A stretch of DNA of 64,000 bases from Citrobacter farmeri (GCF_019048065.1 NZ_CP077291.1:930001-994000), one strand, 5' to 3'. Positions 25,190 through 36,093 are shown, counted from the stretch's first letter. Made by a program: numbers and translations. The notes: generated by a model from the letters alone, not told the origin.

Positions 25190-26521
25190 TTATCCTAAAT
25201 CGGCCATCAGCACTTTGGATTTCCGCTGATAGTTGTACATCTCTTTCTTGCTTTCAGGCAGCAGGTCGATATCCACCGGCGTGAAGCCGCGTTCCTGGAA
25301 CCAGTGAATGCTGCGGGTCGTCAGGACGAACAGTTTGCTCAGACCAATCTGCTTCGCCTGGGCGGCGATCCTCTCCAGCAACACTTCTCCTCTTGAAGAA
25401 CTGCGGTAGTCCGGATGGACAGCCACGCATGCCATTTCGCCGATCTTTTCTTCCGGGAAGGGGTACAGCGCGGCACAGGCAATGGTCATGTTATCGCGCT
25501 GAATAATGGTGAACTTGTCGATCTCCATTTCCAGCTGTTCGCGTGAACGACGCACCAGAATACCTTGCTGTTCCAGCGGGCGGATCAGCTCCAGGATCCC
25601 GCCGATATCGTTAATGGTGGCGCGGCGGATCTGCTCGGCGCTTTCCATCACAATTTGTGTTCCGATGCCGTCGCGGGAGAACAGTTCCTGCAACAGCGCG
25701 CCATCTTCCTGATAGCTGATCAGGTGGCAGCGACGGACGCCGCTCCGGCAGGCTTTCACCGCGCCACGCAGGAAGCGTACGGTGCCTGAGTTGTAATCGC
25801 CTTTTTCTTCCTGTGCTTCTACGCGCGCTTGCGCTTCGTTCGGAAACAGTTCGGAAACGATATCACCGTCGTCGTTGGTTACCCCTTGCGATGAGCAAAA
25901 GCCGATCATTTTTTCGGCTTTCAGCTTGATCGCCAGCTGCGTGGCGATCTCTTCCGAGGTCAGGTTAAAGCTTTCGCCAGTAACCGACACCGCGACGGGG
26001 CCCATCAGCACAATGGCGCCGCTGTCCAGTTGACGATGGATCGCCTCTTCATCGATACGACGGATACGCCCGCTGTGGCAGTAATCCACACCATCATCGA
26101 CGCCCAGCGGCTGGGCAATGATAAAGTTGCCGCTGACCACGTTGATATGCGCGCCCTGCAGCGGCGTATTGTTCAGACTCATCGACAGGCGAGCGGTGAT
26201 ATCCAGTTGCAAAGTGCCCGCCGCCTGCTTAACCAGCTCCAGCGTTTTGGCATCGGTGACGCGGGTATTTTTGTGATACATCGGCTCATGATGATGAGTG
26301 ACGAGGTTGGCGTCGATTTGCGGACGTGCGCCATACACCACCACCAGACGAATGCCGAGGCTGTGAAGAAGCCCAATGTCGTTGACAATACTGGAAAAGT
26401 TTTCATGCTCAATGGCTTCGCCGCCGAGCATAATGACAAACGTTTTTCCCCGATGGGTATTGATATAGGGAACAGAATGGCGGAATCCCTGTACCAGTTC
26501 GGTTCTACGTTCCTTCACCAC
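25190..26521 (-). CDS. argA: N-acetylglutamate synthase ArgA
   Basis: ArgA acetylates glutamate with acetyl-CoA, the first step of arginine synthesis, and is inhibited by arginine. The product is 443 residues, as in E. coli. An amino-acid-kinase-like regulatory domain (about 1-290, with [11 protein letters not shown]) is followed by a GNAT acetyltransferase domain (about 295-443, with [17 protein letters not shown]). Two ARG boxes lie just upstream. It is divergent from amiC and convergent with recD. Confidence 0.98.
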   Translation of the reverse strand: MVKERRTELVQGFRHSVPYINTHRGKTFVIMLGGEAIEHENFSSIVNDIGLLHSLGIRLVVVYGARPQIDANLVTHHHEPMYHKNTRVTDAKTLELVKQAAGTLQLDITARLSMSLNNTPLQGAHINVVSGNFIIAQPLGVDDGVDYCHSGRIRRIDEEAIHRQLDSGAIVLMGPVAVSVTGESFNLTSEEIATQLAIKLKAEKMIGFCSSQGVTNDDGDIVSELFPNEAQARVEAQEEKGDYNSGTVRFLRGAVKACRSGVRRCHLISYQEDGALLQELFSRDGIGTQIVMESAEQIRRATINDIGGILELIRPLEQQGILVRRSREQLEMEIDKFTIIQRDNMTIACAALYPFPEEKIGEMACVAVHPDYRSSSRGEVLLERIAAQAKQIGLSKLFVLTTRSIHWFQERGFTPVDIDLLPESKKEMYNYQRKSKVLMADLG

Positions 26522-26532
26522 GGCATATCCTC

Positions 26533-26571
26533 ATTGCATGATTATTCGTAATTAGTGTATTTTTATTCTGT
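26533..26571. promoter_or_regulatory. Two tandem ARG boxes (ArgR operator) upstream of argA
   Basis: The 18-base ARG-box consensus WNTGAATWWWWATTCANW is matched at 26533-26550 with three mismatches and at 26554-26571 with two, separated by 3 bases. That is the canonical spacing for a hexameric ArgR operator. The pair starts 12 bases upstream of the argA ATG, so arginine-bound ArgR should repress argA. Confidence 0.75.
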
Positions 26572-26755
26572 TTTTCCGCCGTACGCAAGTGCAAATTTTG
26601 ACCCTGACAAAGTTTTTTCTCAGTAATACCGTGAATACAATAACAATGTTTACCCTTTTATAGATGACAGATTATGCGTCATTCGCTAAAGTTTCCGGTC
26701 AATTTAGACGTTTAGTATCTCATCACCCTTACGTTTTATTTTGCTCGGGAGAAGC

Positions 26756-28009
26756 ATGTCGGGATCCAATCCACCTATCAGCCGCCGTCGTTTACTGCAA
26801 GGGGCGGGCGCCATGTGGCTATTGAGCGTCAGTCAGGTCGGTCTGGCTGCTGCCAGTCAGGTCGTTGCGGTTCGTATTTGGCCAGCATCCAGTTACACCC
26901 GTGTGACGGTGGAATCGAATCAACAGCTTAATTACAAACAGTTTGCGCTGAGCAATCCTGAGCGTGTGGTAGTGGACATTGAAGGTGTGAACCTGAATTC
27001 CGTGCTGAAAGGTATGGCGGCGCAAATTCGTCCCGACGATCCTTATATCAAGTCCGCACGCGTGGGACAGTTCGATCCGCAAACCGTACGTATGGTGTTT
27101 GAACTGAAGCAAAACGTGAAGCCGCAACTGTTTGCGTTGGCACCGGTGGCAGGCTTTAAAGAACGTCTGGTGATGGATCTCTATCCGGCCAATGCGCAGG
27201 ATATGCAGGATCCTCTGCTGGCGCTGCTGGAAGATTACAACAAAGGCGATCTCGATAAGCAGGTTCCACCGGCGCAAAGCGGCCCGCAACCGGGTAAAGC
27301 CGGTCGCGATCGTCCGATTGTGATCATGCTCGATCCTGGGCATGGCGGTGAGGATTCCGGTGCCGTCGGTAAGTACGGCACGCGTGAGAAAGATGTGGTG
27401 TTGCAGATAGCCCGGCGACTGCGAGCGTTAATCGAGAAAGAAGGTAACATGAAGGTCTACATGACGCGGAATGAAGATATCTTCATACCGCTGAAGGTGC
27501 GCGTGGCGAAAGCTCAGAAGCAGCGTGCGGATCTCTTTGTATCTATTCATGCGGACGCGTTCACCAGTCGGCAGCCCAGTGGTTCATCCGTGTTTGCGTT
27601 GTCGACTAAAGGGGCAACCAGTACGGCGGCGAAATATCTGGCGCAGACGCAGAACGCCTCGGATTTGATCGGGGGGGTAAGTAAAAGCGGCGATCGCTAT
27701 GTCGACCACACCATGTTCGATATGGTGCAATCGCTGACCATTGCCGATAGTCTGAAGTTTGGTAAAGCGGTGCTCAACAAGCTCGGCAGGATTAATAATC
27801 TGCATAAAAACCAGGTGGAACAGGCCGGGTTTGCCGTGCTGAAAGCACCGGATATCCCATCGATTCTCGTTGAAACGGCGTTTATCAGTAATATCGAAGA
27901 AGAGCGGAAGCTGAAAACGGCAACCTTCCAGCAGGAGGTGGCGGAGTCGATTCTGGCGGGGATCAAAGCGTACTTCGCCGATGGGGCGACGCTGGCGAGA
28001 AGAGGATAA
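26756..28009 (+). CDS. amiC: N-acetylmuramoyl-L-alanine amidase AmiC
   Basis: AmiC is a periplasmic zinc amidase that cuts peptide stems from murein to separate daughter cells, activated by NlpD at the septum. The product is 417 residues. A twin-arginine signal ([18 protein letters not shown]) is at the N-terminus, an AMIN septum-targeting domain covers about residues 35-130, and the Amidase_3 catalytic domain begins at the zinc motif [12 protein letters not shown]. The ATG at 26756 gives the E. coli start MSGSN; an in-frame ATG at 26741 would add five residues. Confidence 0.97.
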   Translation: MSGSNPPISRRRLLQGAGAMWLLSVSQVGLAAASQVVAVRIWPASSYTRVTVESNQQLNYKQFALSNPERVVVDIEGVNLNSVLKGMAAQIRPDDPYIKSARVGQFDPQTVRMVFELKQNVKPQLFALAPVAGFKERLVMDLYPANAQDMQDPLLALLEDYNKGDLDKQVPPAQSGPQPGKAGRDRPIVIMLDPGHGGEDSGAVGKYGTREKDVVLQIARRLRALIEKEGNMKVYMTRNEDIFIPLKVRVAKAQKQRADLFVSIHADAFTSRQPSGSSVFALSTKGATSTAAKYLAQTQNASDLIGGVSKSGDRYVDHTMFDMVQSLTIADSLKFGKAVLNKLGRINNLHKNQVEQAGFAVLKAPDIPSILVETAFISNIEEERKLKTATFQQEVAESILAGIKAYFADGATLARRG

Positions 28010-28010
28010 T

Positions 28011-28036
28011 AAAAAGCGCTGAAAAGCGCTTTTTTT
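28011..28036 (+). terminator. Intrinsic terminator after amiC
   Basis: AAAAAGCGCT (28011-28020) pairs with AGCGCTTTTT across the loop GAAA, followed by more T. It begins just after the amiC stop. Confidence 0.85.
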
Positions 28037-28080
28037 CTGGACCACAGAAACAAAAAAACACCCGTGAAGGTGTTTGATGT

Positions 28081-28157
<77 letters not shown>

Positions 28158-28204
28158 TCCGTCTTTCTGCTGCTATGCAGAAGCTTTACTGCATCAAATT
28201 TGAT

Positions 28205-28281
<77 letters not shown>

Positions 28282-28375
28282 TCCGTCTTTCTGCTGCGCA
28301 TTTCAAACCACATGTGCGTTGGCTTTCCTGTGATTCGAACGACTATGCAAAAACTTTACTGCATCAAATTTTAAT

Positions 28376-28452
<77 letters not shown>

Positions 28453-28465
28453 TCCGTGGATGCGC

Positions 28466-28493
28466 ACTATACTCTGCTCGCATTTTCATGCAA
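28466..28493 (-). promoter_or_regulatory. Promoter of the initiator tRNA operon
   Basis: On the minus strand TTGCAT (28488-28493) and TATAGT (28466-28471) are separated by 16 bases. The start region that follows is GC-rich (GCGCA), the discriminator type found in stringently controlled stable-RNA promoters. Confidence 0.75.
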
Positions 28494-28659
28494 CCCTTTT
28501 TTCACCTGGATCACGGTTTCGGGATCAAAATGAACAAAAACAAGGCATTTCAGTTTAAATAATGTGCAAAATTTGCGTCAGGGCAGCGGTGCACGTTTCA
28601 TTAGCGGGCCGGGTTTGTTATCTTCATTGCGCATGATTTACAGCTAAAAGAAGAGAACA

Positions 28660-29757
28660 ATGAAAGGACGTTGGGTCAGTTACCTTCTCGTGGGCGCGGT
28701 AGTTGCAATGCTGGCTGCCTGTTCCTCTAAACCAACCGATCGCGGGCAGCAGTATAAAGACGGGAAGTTTACCCAGCCTTTCTCACTGGTGAACCAGCCG
28801 GATGCCATCGGTGCGCCGATCAACGCCGGCGATTTTGCCGAGCAGGTCAATCAGATCCGCAGTGCTTCTCCGCGCCTGTACGGTAATCAAAGCAACGTTT
28901 ATAACGCCGTACAAGACTGGCTGCGCGCCGGTGGCGATACGCGCACCATGCGCCAGTTTGGTCTTGATGCCTGGCAGATGGAAGGCGCTGATAACTACGG
29001 CAACGTGCAGTTTACCGGTTACTACACGCCGGTGATTCAGGCGCGTCATACGCGTCAGGGCGAGTTCCAGTATCCTATCTATCGTATGCCGCCGAAGCGA
29101 GGTCGTCTGCCGTCACGCGCCGAGATCTACTCCGGTGCCCTGAGCGACAGCTATATCCTGGCGTACAGTAACTCCCTGATGGATAACTTTATTATGGACG
29201 TGCAGGGCAGTGGCTATATCGACTTTGGCGATGGCTCCCCGCTCAACTTCTTTAGCTATGCCGGGAAAAACGGTCACGCCTACCGCAGTATTGGCAAGGT
29301 CCTGATCGATCGCGGCGAAGTGAAGCGAGAAGACATGTCGATGCAGGCGATTCGCCACTGGGGTGAAACGCACAGCGAAGCGCAAGTGCGTGAATTACTT
29401 GAGCAAAACCCGTCATTCGTTTTCTTTAAACCGCAATCTTTTGCCCCAGTGAAAGGGGCCAGTGCGGTACCGCTGATTGGCCGTGCGTCGGTGGCGTCTG
29501 ACCGTAGTATTATCCCGGCGGGCACGACGTTGCTGGCAGAGGTCCCGCTGCTGGACAACAACGGGAAGTTTAATGGTCAGTATGAGCTGCGTCTGATGGT
29601 GGCGCTGGATGTCGGCGGGGCGATTAAAGGCCAGCACTTTGACATTTACCAGGGCATTGGGCCGGACGCGGGACACCGCGCAGGCTGGTATAATCACTAT
29701 GGTCGCGTATGGGTGCTGAAGAGCGCGCCTGGCGCGGGTAACGTGTTTAGCGGCTGA
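28660..29757 (+). CDS. mltA: Membrane-bound lytic murein transglycosylase A
   Basis: MltA is an outer-membrane lipoprotein that cleaves murein glycan strands, leaving 1,6-anhydro ends. The product is 365 residues, as in E. coli. The lipobox is LAAC with Cys21, followed by Ser-Ser. The MltA barrel and 3D domains are colinear, with the catalytic Asp328 in HFDIYQGIG. It has its own intrinsic terminator, so it is probably monocistronic. It is divergent from the initiator tRNA operon. Confidence 0.97.
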   Translation: MKGRWVSYLLVGAVVAMLAACSSKPTDRGQQYKDGKFTQPFSLVNQPDAIGAPINAGDFAEQVNQIRSASPRLYGNQSNVYNAVQDWLRAGGDTRTMRQFGLDAWQMEGADNYGNVQFTGYYTPVIQARHTRQGEFQYPIYRMPPKRGRLPSRAEIYSGALSDSYILAYSNSLMDNFIMDVQGSGYIDFGDGSPLNFFSYAGKNGHAYRSIGKVLIDRGEVKREDMSMQAIRHWGETHSEAQVRELLEQNPSFVFFKPQSFAPVKGASAVPLIGRASVASDRSIIPAGTTLLAEVPLLDNNGKFNGQYELRLMVALDVGGAIKGQHFDIYQGIGPDAGHRAGWYNHYGRVWVLKSAPGAGNVFSG

Positions 29758-29794
29758 TTGTGGTATTCTGAGCACCGTTTCTACGGATAAGGCA

Positions 29795-29820
29795 GGGTGA
29801 GGAATAACCTCACCCTTTTT
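29795..29820 (+). terminator. Intrinsic terminator after mltA
   Basis: GGGTGAGG (29795-29802) pairs perfectly with CCTCACCC (29808-29815), followed by TTTTT. It separates mltA from tcdA. Confidence 0.85.
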
Positions 29821-29834
29821 ACTTCTGAGGTGGT

Positions 29835-30641
29835 ATGTCTGTTGTAATAAGTGATGCCTGGCGTCAGCGTTTTGGCGGCACCGCGCGTCTGTATGGTGAA
29901 AAAGCGCTACAGCTGTTTGCCGATGCGCATATCTGCGTGGTTGGGATCGGCGGCGTCGGCTCCTGGGCGGCGGAAGCGCTGGCGCGAACCGGGATCGGCG
30001 CGATTACGCTCATCGATATGGATGACGTCTGCGTGACGAACACTAACCGGCAGATCCATGCGCTGCGCGACAATGTTGGGTTGGCGAAGGCGGAAGTGAT
30101 GGCTGAGCGTATTCGCCTGATCAACCCTGAATGTCGGGTGACGGTGGTCGATGATTTTGTTACGCCGGATAACGTCGCGGAATATATGCGCGTGGGATTT
30201 AGCTATGTCATTGATGCTATTGACAGTGTACGGCCAAAAGCGGCGTTGATTGCGTACTGCCGACGCAATAAGATCCCGTTAGTGACCACTGGCGGTGCGG
30301 GTGGACAGATCGATCCCACGCAGATTCAGGTCGTCGATCTGGCGAAAACTATCCAGGATCCGCTGGCGGCAAAACTGCGTGAACGACTGAAAAGCGATTT
30401 TGGCATCGTGAAAAACAGCAAAGGCAAACTTGGCGTTGACTGCGTGTTTTCAACGGAAGCGCTGGTGTATCCGCAGTCTGACGGTAGCGTCTGCGCCATG
30501 AAGGCGACGGCAGAAGGACCAAAGCGGATGGACTGTGCGTCGGGTTTCGGCGCGGCAACGATGGTCACCGCCACGTTCGGTTTCGTGGCAGTATCCCATG
30601 CGTTGAAAAAGATGATGGCAAAAGCGGCGCGTCAGGGGTAG
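29835..30641 (+). CDS. tcdA: tRNA threonylcarbamoyladenosine dehydratase TcdA
   Basis: TcdA (formerly CsdL/YgdL) uses ATP to cyclise N6-threonylcarbamoyladenosine at tRNA position 37 to ct6A. The product is 268 residues with the E1-like ThiF fold: nucleotide motif GIGGVGSW near residue 37, DMDDVCVTNTNRQ, and the C-terminal hydrophobic helix. In E. coli it works with the CsdA-CsdE sulfur carriers, whose genes converge on it here from the right, with a REP element between. Confidence 0.96.
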   Translation: MSVVISDAWRQRFGGTARLYGEKALQLFADAHICVVGIGGVGSWAAEALARTGIGAITLIDMDDVCVTNTNRQIHALRDNVGLAKAEVMAERIRLINPECRVTVVDDFVTPDNVAEYMRVGFSYVIDAIDSVRPKAALIAYCRRNKIPLVTTGGAGGQIDPTQIQVVDLAKTIQDPLAAKLRERLKSDFGIVKNSKGKLGVDCVFSTEALVYPQSDGSVCAMKATAEGPKRMDCASGFGAATMVTATFGFVAVSHALKKMMAKAARQG

Positions 30642-30674
30642 GCCGGATAAGACGCTTCAGCGTCGTCATCCGGC
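30642..30674. repeat. REP element between tcdA and csdE
   Basis: GCCGGATAAGACGC, then TTCA, then GCGTCGTCATCCGGC form a near-perfect palindrome that matches the enterobacterial REP consensus. It begins just after the tcdA stop and overlaps the last three codons of csdE on the other strand. Confidence 0.85.
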
Positions 30675-31112
30675 GGAATGGGCCGCATTAATAACAGCCT
30701 CGTTCAGCGCCGCCAGGCCCTGACCGCGTGACGCGCTGAGCTGAGTACGTAACCCCAGCTCATCAAACAGCGCCAGCGGCGAATGCGCCAGAAGTTGTGC
30801 CGCCGTCTTCCCTTCAGCGGCGGTCAACAAGACTGCCAGCAGTCCGCGGACGATACGACCTTCACTGTCGCCGAAAAAGTGCAGCGTGCCCTTTTCCGCG
30901 CGCGTATATCCCAGCCAGACGCGATTTTCGCAGCCTGCGATCTCTTTGGCCTGCGCTTTGAGGTCGTCGGGCAATGCCGGAAGCTGTTTACCGAGCAGGA
31001 TCAACTGGCGATATTTGTCTTCCCACTGGGTAAGCGGGAGAAAGGTATCGCGCAACGTCTCTTCGGTTACGGTTGTGCCGAACGGGTGTCCGGCAAACAT
31101 TGGGCTAGTCAT
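30666..31112 (-). CDS. csdE: Sulfur acceptor protein CsdE
   Basis: CsdE is a SufE-like acceptor that takes persulfide sulfur from the cysteine desulfurase CsdA. The product is 148 residues (147 in E. coli), with the acceptor Cys61 in IAGCENRVW. Its ATG overlaps the csdA stop by one base (TAATG), so the pair is co-translated. The 3' end runs into a REP element. Confidence 0.96.
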   Translation of the reverse strand: MTSPMFAGHPFGTTVTEETLRDTFLPLTQWEDKYRQLILLGKQLPALPDDLKAQAKEIAGCENRVWLGYTRAEKGTLHFFGDSEGRIVRGLLAVLLTAAEGKTAAQLLAHSPLALFDELGLRTQLSASRGQGLAALNEAVINAAHSAG

Positions 31113-32317
31113 TAATCCACCAGTATTTCCAGCGCGCGATCAACGGCGTTGACCAGCGCATCCACATCACTCTGGGTATTATACGGCGCAAATGAGGCGC
31201 GTAGCGTACCCGTGACGCCAAGTTCAGCCAGCAGCGGCTGTGCGCAGTGCTGACCGGCGCGCAGTGCAATGCCATATTCCGCCAGCAGAGTGACCATATC
31301 GCTATGGTGAACGCCGGTAAAATCAAAAGCCAGCAGACTGGAGTCCTGACAGCGAAACGAACGGAACCCCGGACGCTGAGCCAGCGCCTCTTCCGCCAGC
31401 GTGGCCAGCCCGCGGCTCCAGCTTTCCGCCTGGATGATGTCAACATCGGCCAGCCATTCCAGCGCGGCGCTCATGCCAATCACGCCAGCGACGTTAGGAG
31501 TGCCTGCTTCCAGCTTCCAGGGTGCTGCCTGAGTCGTGAAGCCCTCGAAACTGACTTCGTTGATCATCTTACCGCCGCCGAGCCAGGGCGACATGGCTGC
31601 CAGCAGCTCTGGTTTACCGAAAAGAACACCGATACCGGTTGGGCCGTACAGTTTATGTCCGGAGAAGGCATAGAAGTCGATGTCGAGCGCCTGGACATCC
31701 GCCGGGAAATGGACGGCCCCCTGCGCGCCATCCACCATCACCACCATGTCAGCGGCATGGGCGAGCGTAATGGCGCGGGCTAAGTCCGGGCAGCCGCCGG
31801 TAACGTTCGACATCTGCCCCAGCGCGAGAATTCGGCTACGCGGGGTGATTATCTCCGGCAGACGCTCGACGTCAGGCAGGTGCTGGGTATTAAGCGGCAG
31901 CTTGACCACTTTCGCCCCGGTTTTCTCCGCGACCATCAGCCACGGCACAAGGTTCGCATGGTGCTCCGCGACGCTGACGATAATTTCATCGCCCGGTTGC
32001 AGGCGAGGGCGGGCATAGCTCTGCGCCACCATGTTGATGGCCTCCGTGGTGCCCCGGGTCCAGACGATAGTTTTATCATCAGGCGCGTTCAGCAAACGCG
32101 CCACTTTCTCCCGCGCGGCCTCATAGCGCGCGGTCAGGCGCTGGGCTTCGGCGAACTGACTGCGGTGGACGTTGCCGGCGCTCAGACTATAGAACTGACG
32201 GGTTGCCTCAATAACGGCCTGCGGTTTGAGGGCCGTCGCGGCGCTATCAAGATAGACGCCGGCGTCAGCTAATGCGGGAAATTGCGCGCGAAACTGCGCG
32301 GGATTGAAAGCGTTCAT
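31112..32317 (-). CDS. csdA: Cysteine desulfurase CsdA
   Basis: CsdA is a pyridoxal-phosphate enzyme that releases sulfur from cysteine (and selenium from selenocysteine) as a persulfide. The product is 401 residues, as in E. coli, with the cofactor lysine Lys222 in FSGHK and the persulfide Cys358 in AGQHC. The start at 32317 (MNAFNPAQF) matches E. coli; an upstream in-frame start at 32353 would add 12 residues with no known counterpart. It is followed directly by csdE. Confidence 0.96.
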   Translation of the reverse strand: MNAFNPAQFRAQFPALADAGVYLDSAATALKPQAVIEATRQFYSLSAGNVHRSQFAEAQRLTARYEAAREKVARLLNAPDDKTIVWTRGTTEAINMVAQSYARPRLQPGDEIIVSVAEHHANLVPWLMVAEKTGAKVVKLPLNTQHLPDVERLPEIITPRSRILALGQMSNVTGGCPDLARAITLAHAADMVVMVDGAQGAVHFPADVQALDIDFYAFSGHKLYGPTGIGVLFGKPELLAAMSPWLGGGKMINEVSFEGFTTQAAPWKLEAGTPNVAGVIGMSAALEWLADVDIIQAESWSRGLATLAEEALAQRPGFRSFRCQDSSLLAFDFTGVHHSDMVTLLAEYGIALRAGQHCAQPLLAELGVTGTLRASFAPYNTQSDVDALVNAVDRALEILVD

Positions 32318-32510
32318 GGTATTCCTCGATTCAGTGATCCGATCGTGGCGCAAATTGGTTATTGATTCAAGGATTGTGCAACCACCAGGAATCCTCTGGA
32401 TGTTGTGGCGAAATCAGACCAGTAGCTTATGCTGAATTATGTTAGGCAAATATTTATGCCTGTTACGGAGTACGTTTTAAATAGCATAAACAGCTTTAAG
32501 GAGAACGAAG

Positions 32511-32738
32511 ATGAAAAAGACTGCCGCAATTATCTCTGCATGTATGCTGACTTTTGCCCTGAGCGCCTGTTCCGGTCCAAACTACGTGATGCACACCAAT
32601 GATGGGCGGAGCATCGTCGCGGACGGTAAGCCGAAAACCGATGATGAAACCGGGATGATTTCGTACAAGGACGCTAATGGCAACAAACAGCAGATCAATC
32701 GTACCGACGTGAAAGAGATGGTCGAGTTGGATCAGTAG
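32511..32738 (+). CDS. ygdI: YgdI, small YgdI/YgdR-family lipoprotein
   Basis: A 75-residue lipoprotein of unknown function with the lipobox LSAC (Cys20) and the DUF903 fold, a paralogue of YgdR at 4327-4545. AAGGAG lies 8 bases before the ATG. It is divergent from csdA and converges on gcvB, whose terminator ends about 16 bases past its stop. Confidence 0.93.
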   Translation: MKKTAAIISACMLTFALSACSGPNYVMHTNDGRSIVADGKPKTDDETGMISYKDANGNKQQINRTDVKEMVELDQ

Positions 32739-32754
32739 TCGGTAGATAGCAGAT

Positions 32755-32960
32755 AAAAAAAAGCACCGCAAATTGGCGGTGCTACATTAATCACTATGGA
32801 CAGACAGGGTAAATGTACAGGAAGTGAAAAAGGGTAGCGTTGCTACCGTGGTCTGAATCGCAGACCAATTGCAAACACAACAACACAACATCACAACCGT
32901 AAGCCAAAAGCCCACCAGAACACGCATTCCGATAAAACTTTTCGTTCCGGCTCAGGAAGT
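32755..32960 (-). ncRNA. gcvB: GcvB small RNA
   Basis: On the minus strand about 206 bases match E. coli GcvB nearly end to end: start ACTTCCTGAGCCGG, the G/U-rich R1 seed region (TGTTGTGATGTTGTGTTG, about 32877-32900), and a terminal hairpin AGCACCGC/GCGGTGCT with eight T. GcvB pairs through R1, with Hfq, to CA-rich sites in many amino-acid and peptide transporter mRNAs. It lies divergent from gcvA, whose product activates it, exactly as in E. coli. The inner hairpin (GGTAGC/GCTACC) is also kept. Confidence 0.96.
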
Positions 32961-33088
32961 GCCGCCACTATAGGTATTTGCTGGTAGTTCCTCAACGGAC
33001 AAATTATAATGGCTCAGATTAAAAAAACTAATAGGTTACATAGTGTAGCTTAATTGTTAAATTCTTTTAACATCAAAGTTTAAAAGCC

Positions 33089-34006
33089 ATGTCAAAACGA
33101 CTTCCACCTCTGAACGCATTACGTGTTTTTGATGCCGCCGCACGGCATCTGAGCTTTACCCGCGCAGCAGAAGAGCTTTTTGTGACGCAGGCCGCAGTAA
33201 GCCACCAAATCAAGTCACTTGAGGATTTTTTGGGGCTTAAGCTGTTTCGCCGACGCAACCGTTCTCTTCTTCTTACCGAAGAAGGACAGAGCTACTTTCT
33301 CGATATAAAAGAGATTTTTTCGCAATTAACGGAAGCGACGCGTAAACTTCAGGCGCGGAGTGCAAAGGGGGCGCTGACGGTCAGTTTATTGCCCAGTTTT
33401 GCGATTCAGTGGCTGGTGCCCCGACTCTCTAGCTTTAACTCAGCTTATCCGGGAATTGACGTCAGGATCCAGGCGGTGGACCGTCAGGAAGATAAACTGG
33501 CGGACGATGTCGACGTGGCAATTTTTTATGGTCGCGGCAATTGGCCGGGACTGCGTGTAGAAAAATTGTACGCAGAATATCTGCTGCCGGTGTGCTCGCC
33601 GCTGCTGCTGACGGGTGATAAGCCTCTGAAATCGCCAGAGGATTTAGCCTCGCATACCCTGTTGCACGATGCCTCGCGTCGTGACTGGCAAACCTATACG
33701 CGACAGTTGGGGCTGAGTCACATCAACGTTCAGCAGGGGCCTATCTTTAGCCATAGTGCGATGGTGCTCCAGGCTGCTATCCACGGGCAGGGCGTTGCGC
33801 TGGCGAATAACGTGATGGCGCAGTCAGAGATTGAGGCGGGCCGACTTGTCTGCCCGTTCAATGATGTTCTGGTCAGTAAAAATGCATTTTATCTGGTTTG
33901 TCATGACAGTCAGGCAGAACTGGGTAAAATAGCCGCGTTCCGTCAGTGGATACTGGCGAAAGCGGCCACGGAACAAGAGAAATTCCGCTTTCGTTACGAA
34001 CAATAA
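33089..34006 (+). CDS. gcvA: Glycine cleavage system regulator GcvA
   Basis: GcvA is a LysR-family regulator that activates gcvTHP with glycine, represses it with purines, and drives gcvB. The product is 305 residues, as in E. coli. The winged HTH covers about residues 6-65 (RAAEELFVTQAAVSHQIKSLE), followed by the effector domain. The 128-base gap to gcvB should carry the shared GcvA sites. ygdD begins 18 bases downstream. Confidence 0.97.
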   Translation: MSKRLPPLNALRVFDAAARHLSFTRAAEELFVTQAAVSHQIKSLEDFLGLKLFRRRNRSLLLTEEGQSYFLDIKEIFSQLTEATRKLQARSAKGALTVSLLPSFAIQWLVPRLSSFNSAYPGIDVRIQAVDRQEDKLADDVDVAIFYGRGNWPGLRVEKLYAEYLLPVCSPLLLTGDKPLKSPEDLASHTLLHDASRRDWQTYTRQLGLSHINVQQGPIFSHSAMVLQAAIHGQGVALANNVMAQSEIEAGRLVCPFNDVLVSKNAFYLVCHDSQAELGKIAAFRQWILAKAATEQEKFRFRYEQ

Positions 34007-34024
34007 CTTACTTAGGGTATTACC

Positions 34025-34420
34025 ATGACCAGCCGTTTTATGCTGATTTTTGCCGCTATCAGTGGCTTTATTTATGTCGCTCTGGGGGCTTTCGGTGCGC
34101 ATGTCCTGAGCAAAACCCTCGGTGTGGTTGAAATGAGCTGGATCCAGACCGGCCTGCAATATCAGGCGTTTCATACGCTGGCTATCTTCGGGCTGGCGGT
34201 TGCGATGCAACGCCGGATCAGCATCTGGTTTTACTGGAGTAGCGTTTTCCTCGCGCTGGGTACGGTGCTGTTTAGCGGCAGCCTGTATTGTCTGGCGCTG
34301 TCTCATTTGCGCCTGTGGGCGTTTGTTACCCCTGTCGGCGGCGTCAGCTTCCTGGCAGGTTGGGTGCTGATGTTAATCGGCGCCATCCGTTTGAAGCGTA
34401 AGGGCGTAGTTCATGAATAA
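34025..34420 (+). CDS. ygdD: DUF423 inner-membrane protein YgdD
   Basis: A 131-residue membrane protein of unknown function with four hydrophobic helices, colinear with E. coli YgdD. The N-terminal ALGAFGAH motif is the family signature. Its stop overlaps the rlmM start by 8 bases, and gcvA lies 18 bases upstream, so gcvA-ygdD-rlmM probably form one transcript. Confidence 0.95.
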   Translation: MTSRFMLIFAAISGFIYVALGAFGAHVLSKTLGVVEMSWIQTGLQYQAFHTLAIFGLAVAMQRRISIWFYWSSVFLALGTVLFSGSLYCLALSHLRLWAFVTPVGGVSFLAGWVLMLIGAIRLKRKGVVHE

Positions 34421-35513
34421 GGTTGTGTTGTTGTGTCGCCCGGGCTTTGAAAAAGAGTGTGCCGCCGAGATTACCGATAAAGCAGGGCGTCGGGAGCGTT
34501 TCGGTTTTGCTCGTGTCAAAGAGAACGCGGGCTATGTCATCTATGAGTGCTATCAGGCTGAAGACGCCGAAAAAATTATCAGCGAACTGCCATTCAGTTC
34601 TCTCATTTTTGCCCGTCAGTGGTTTGTGGTTGGCGAGTTGCTACAGCACTTGCCACCGGAAGATCGCATAACGCCGATTGTTGGTATGTTGCAGGGTGTG
34701 GTGGAAAAGGGCGGCGATCTGCGCGTGGAAGTGGCGGATACGAATGAAAGCAAAGAGCTGATGAAATTCTGTCGCAAATTTACGGTACCGTTGCGAGCCG
34801 CGCTGCGTGATGCTGGCGTTCTGACGAACTATGAGACGCCGAAACGCCCGGTGGTGCATGTCTTCTTTATCGCGCCGGGCTGCTGTTATACCGGCTACTC
34901 CTGGGCCAGTAACAATTCTCCGTACTATATGGGCATTCCACGTCTGAAGTTCCCGGCCGATGCGCCCAGCCGCTCGACGCTGAAGCTGGAAGAAGCGCTG
35001 CACGTGTTTATTCCGCAAGATGAATGGGATGAACGTCTGGCAAACGGAATGTATGCGGTGGATTTGGGGGCCTGCCCTGGCGGCTGGACTTATCAACTGG
35101 TCAAACGCAACATGTGGGTATATTCGGTCGATAACGGTCCAATGGCGCAAAGCCTGATGGATACCGGGCAGGTCACTTGGCTGCGCGAAGATGGTTTTAA
35201 GTATCGCCCCAACCGCAACAACATCTCATGGATGGTGTGCGACATGGTTGAGAAGCCGGCTAAAGTGGCCGCGCTGATGGCGCAGTGGCTGGTCCACGGC
35301 TGGTGCAGGGAGACCATCTTTAACCTCAAGTTGCCGATGAAAAAACGTTACGAAGAGGTCTCACAGAATCTGGCCTATATCCAGGCGCAGCTTGACGAAC
35401 ATGGCGTGAATGCGCAGATTCAGGCGCGTCAGTTGTATCACGACCGTGAAGAGGTGACGGTGCACGTCCGTCGCCTGTGGGCTGCGGTAGGTGGGCGCCG
35501 CGACGAGCGTTAA
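34413..35513 (+). CDS. rlmM: 23S rRNA 2'-O-methyltransferase RlmM
   Basis: RlmM methylates the ribose of C2498 in 23S rRNA before 50S assembly. The product is 366 residues, as in E. coli: an N-terminal THUMP-like domain and a C-terminal Rossmann methyltransferase with the SAM motif [14 protein letters not shown]. It is the last core gene before the accessory island; in E. coli its next neighbour would be fucR. Confidence 0.96.
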   Translation: MNKVVLLCRPGFEKECAAEITDKAGRRERFGFARVKENAGYVIYECYQAEDAEKIISELPFSSLIFARQWFVVGELLQHLPPEDRITPIVGMLQGVVEKGGDLRVEVADTNESKELMKFCRKFTVPLRAALRDAGVLTNYETPKRPVVHVFFIAPGCCYTGYSWASNNSPYYMGIPRLKFPADAPSRSTLKLEEALHVFIPQDEWDERLANGMYAVDLGACPGGWTYQLVKRNMWVYSVDNGPMAQSLMDTGQVTWLREDGFKYRPNRNNISWMVCDMVEKPAKVAALMAQWLVHGWCRETIFNLKLPMKKRYEEVSQNLAYIQAQLDEHGVNAQIQARQLYHDREEVTVHVRRLWAAVGGRRDER

Positions 35514-35545
35514 TGCCTGCTTTTGTCTTATCGGTAGCGTCATCA

Positions 35546-35566
35546 CAGCGCCGTCAGGCGCTGTTC
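35546..35566 (+). terminator. Terminator hairpin after rlmM
   Basis: CAGCGCC (35546-35552) pairs with GGCGCTG (35557-35563) around GTCA, followed by TTC. It lies 30 bases beyond the rlmM stop. Confidence 0.65.
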
Positions 35567-36082
35567 TCCCCAGTAGTGTCTCTTATTTTCATTGGCATTA
35601 ATCAGACCAGAGAATAGGACGTATCAATATTAATATCGTTAAAGTACAAATTATTATCTCTGGTATGCATAATTAATAAGCTGAAGTTAAAAATGCTGTC
35701 TTTCTTAATTTTCCCTTGGTAAAAAACCAGGTCGTGCCGAGAAATAAGATGTTGATATATCAAAAAAGCTATTTTATCAGCCAGGCAGCAATGTTAATGT
35801 ACAAAAAACATATAAAGTCGATAATGTTTTTATTGTCTTAATCCTGTTTTATGTATTGCGCTCTCCAGAGGTTGCTGATAATAATATTTATACGTTTTCC
35901 TGGTCAGGGTAGTTATCTGATCGTAAAACAGCAAAACTGACATTGTATTGAAGGTGAATAATATAGGTACTATGGGCTTTTTGATGTTCAGGATAAAACG
36001 TGACGCTAAATGCCATGATATGGCAGGTGATATTGCCTGAGCTTAATGGCTAAAAACGTTAGGTTGGCATCATTTTTATACC
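35567..36082. other. AT-rich non-coding left edge of the island
   Basis: About 515 bases of strongly AT-rich sequence with no credible reading frame on either strand. It begins right after the rlmM terminator, where base composition changes abruptly. It probably holds the promoter of the YhfL-like gene. I see no att repeat, tRNA fragment or insertion-sequence end. Confidence 0.5.
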
Positions 36083-36093
36083 AAGGAGACGAT

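Noticed and set aside
28298..28343. GATTCGAAC in the longer tRNA spacer as the T-arm of a lost tRNA gene
   Set aside because: On the minus strand the bases around the TTCGAAT loop do not form a T-stem (only one of five pairs), and no acceptor stem or CCA follows.
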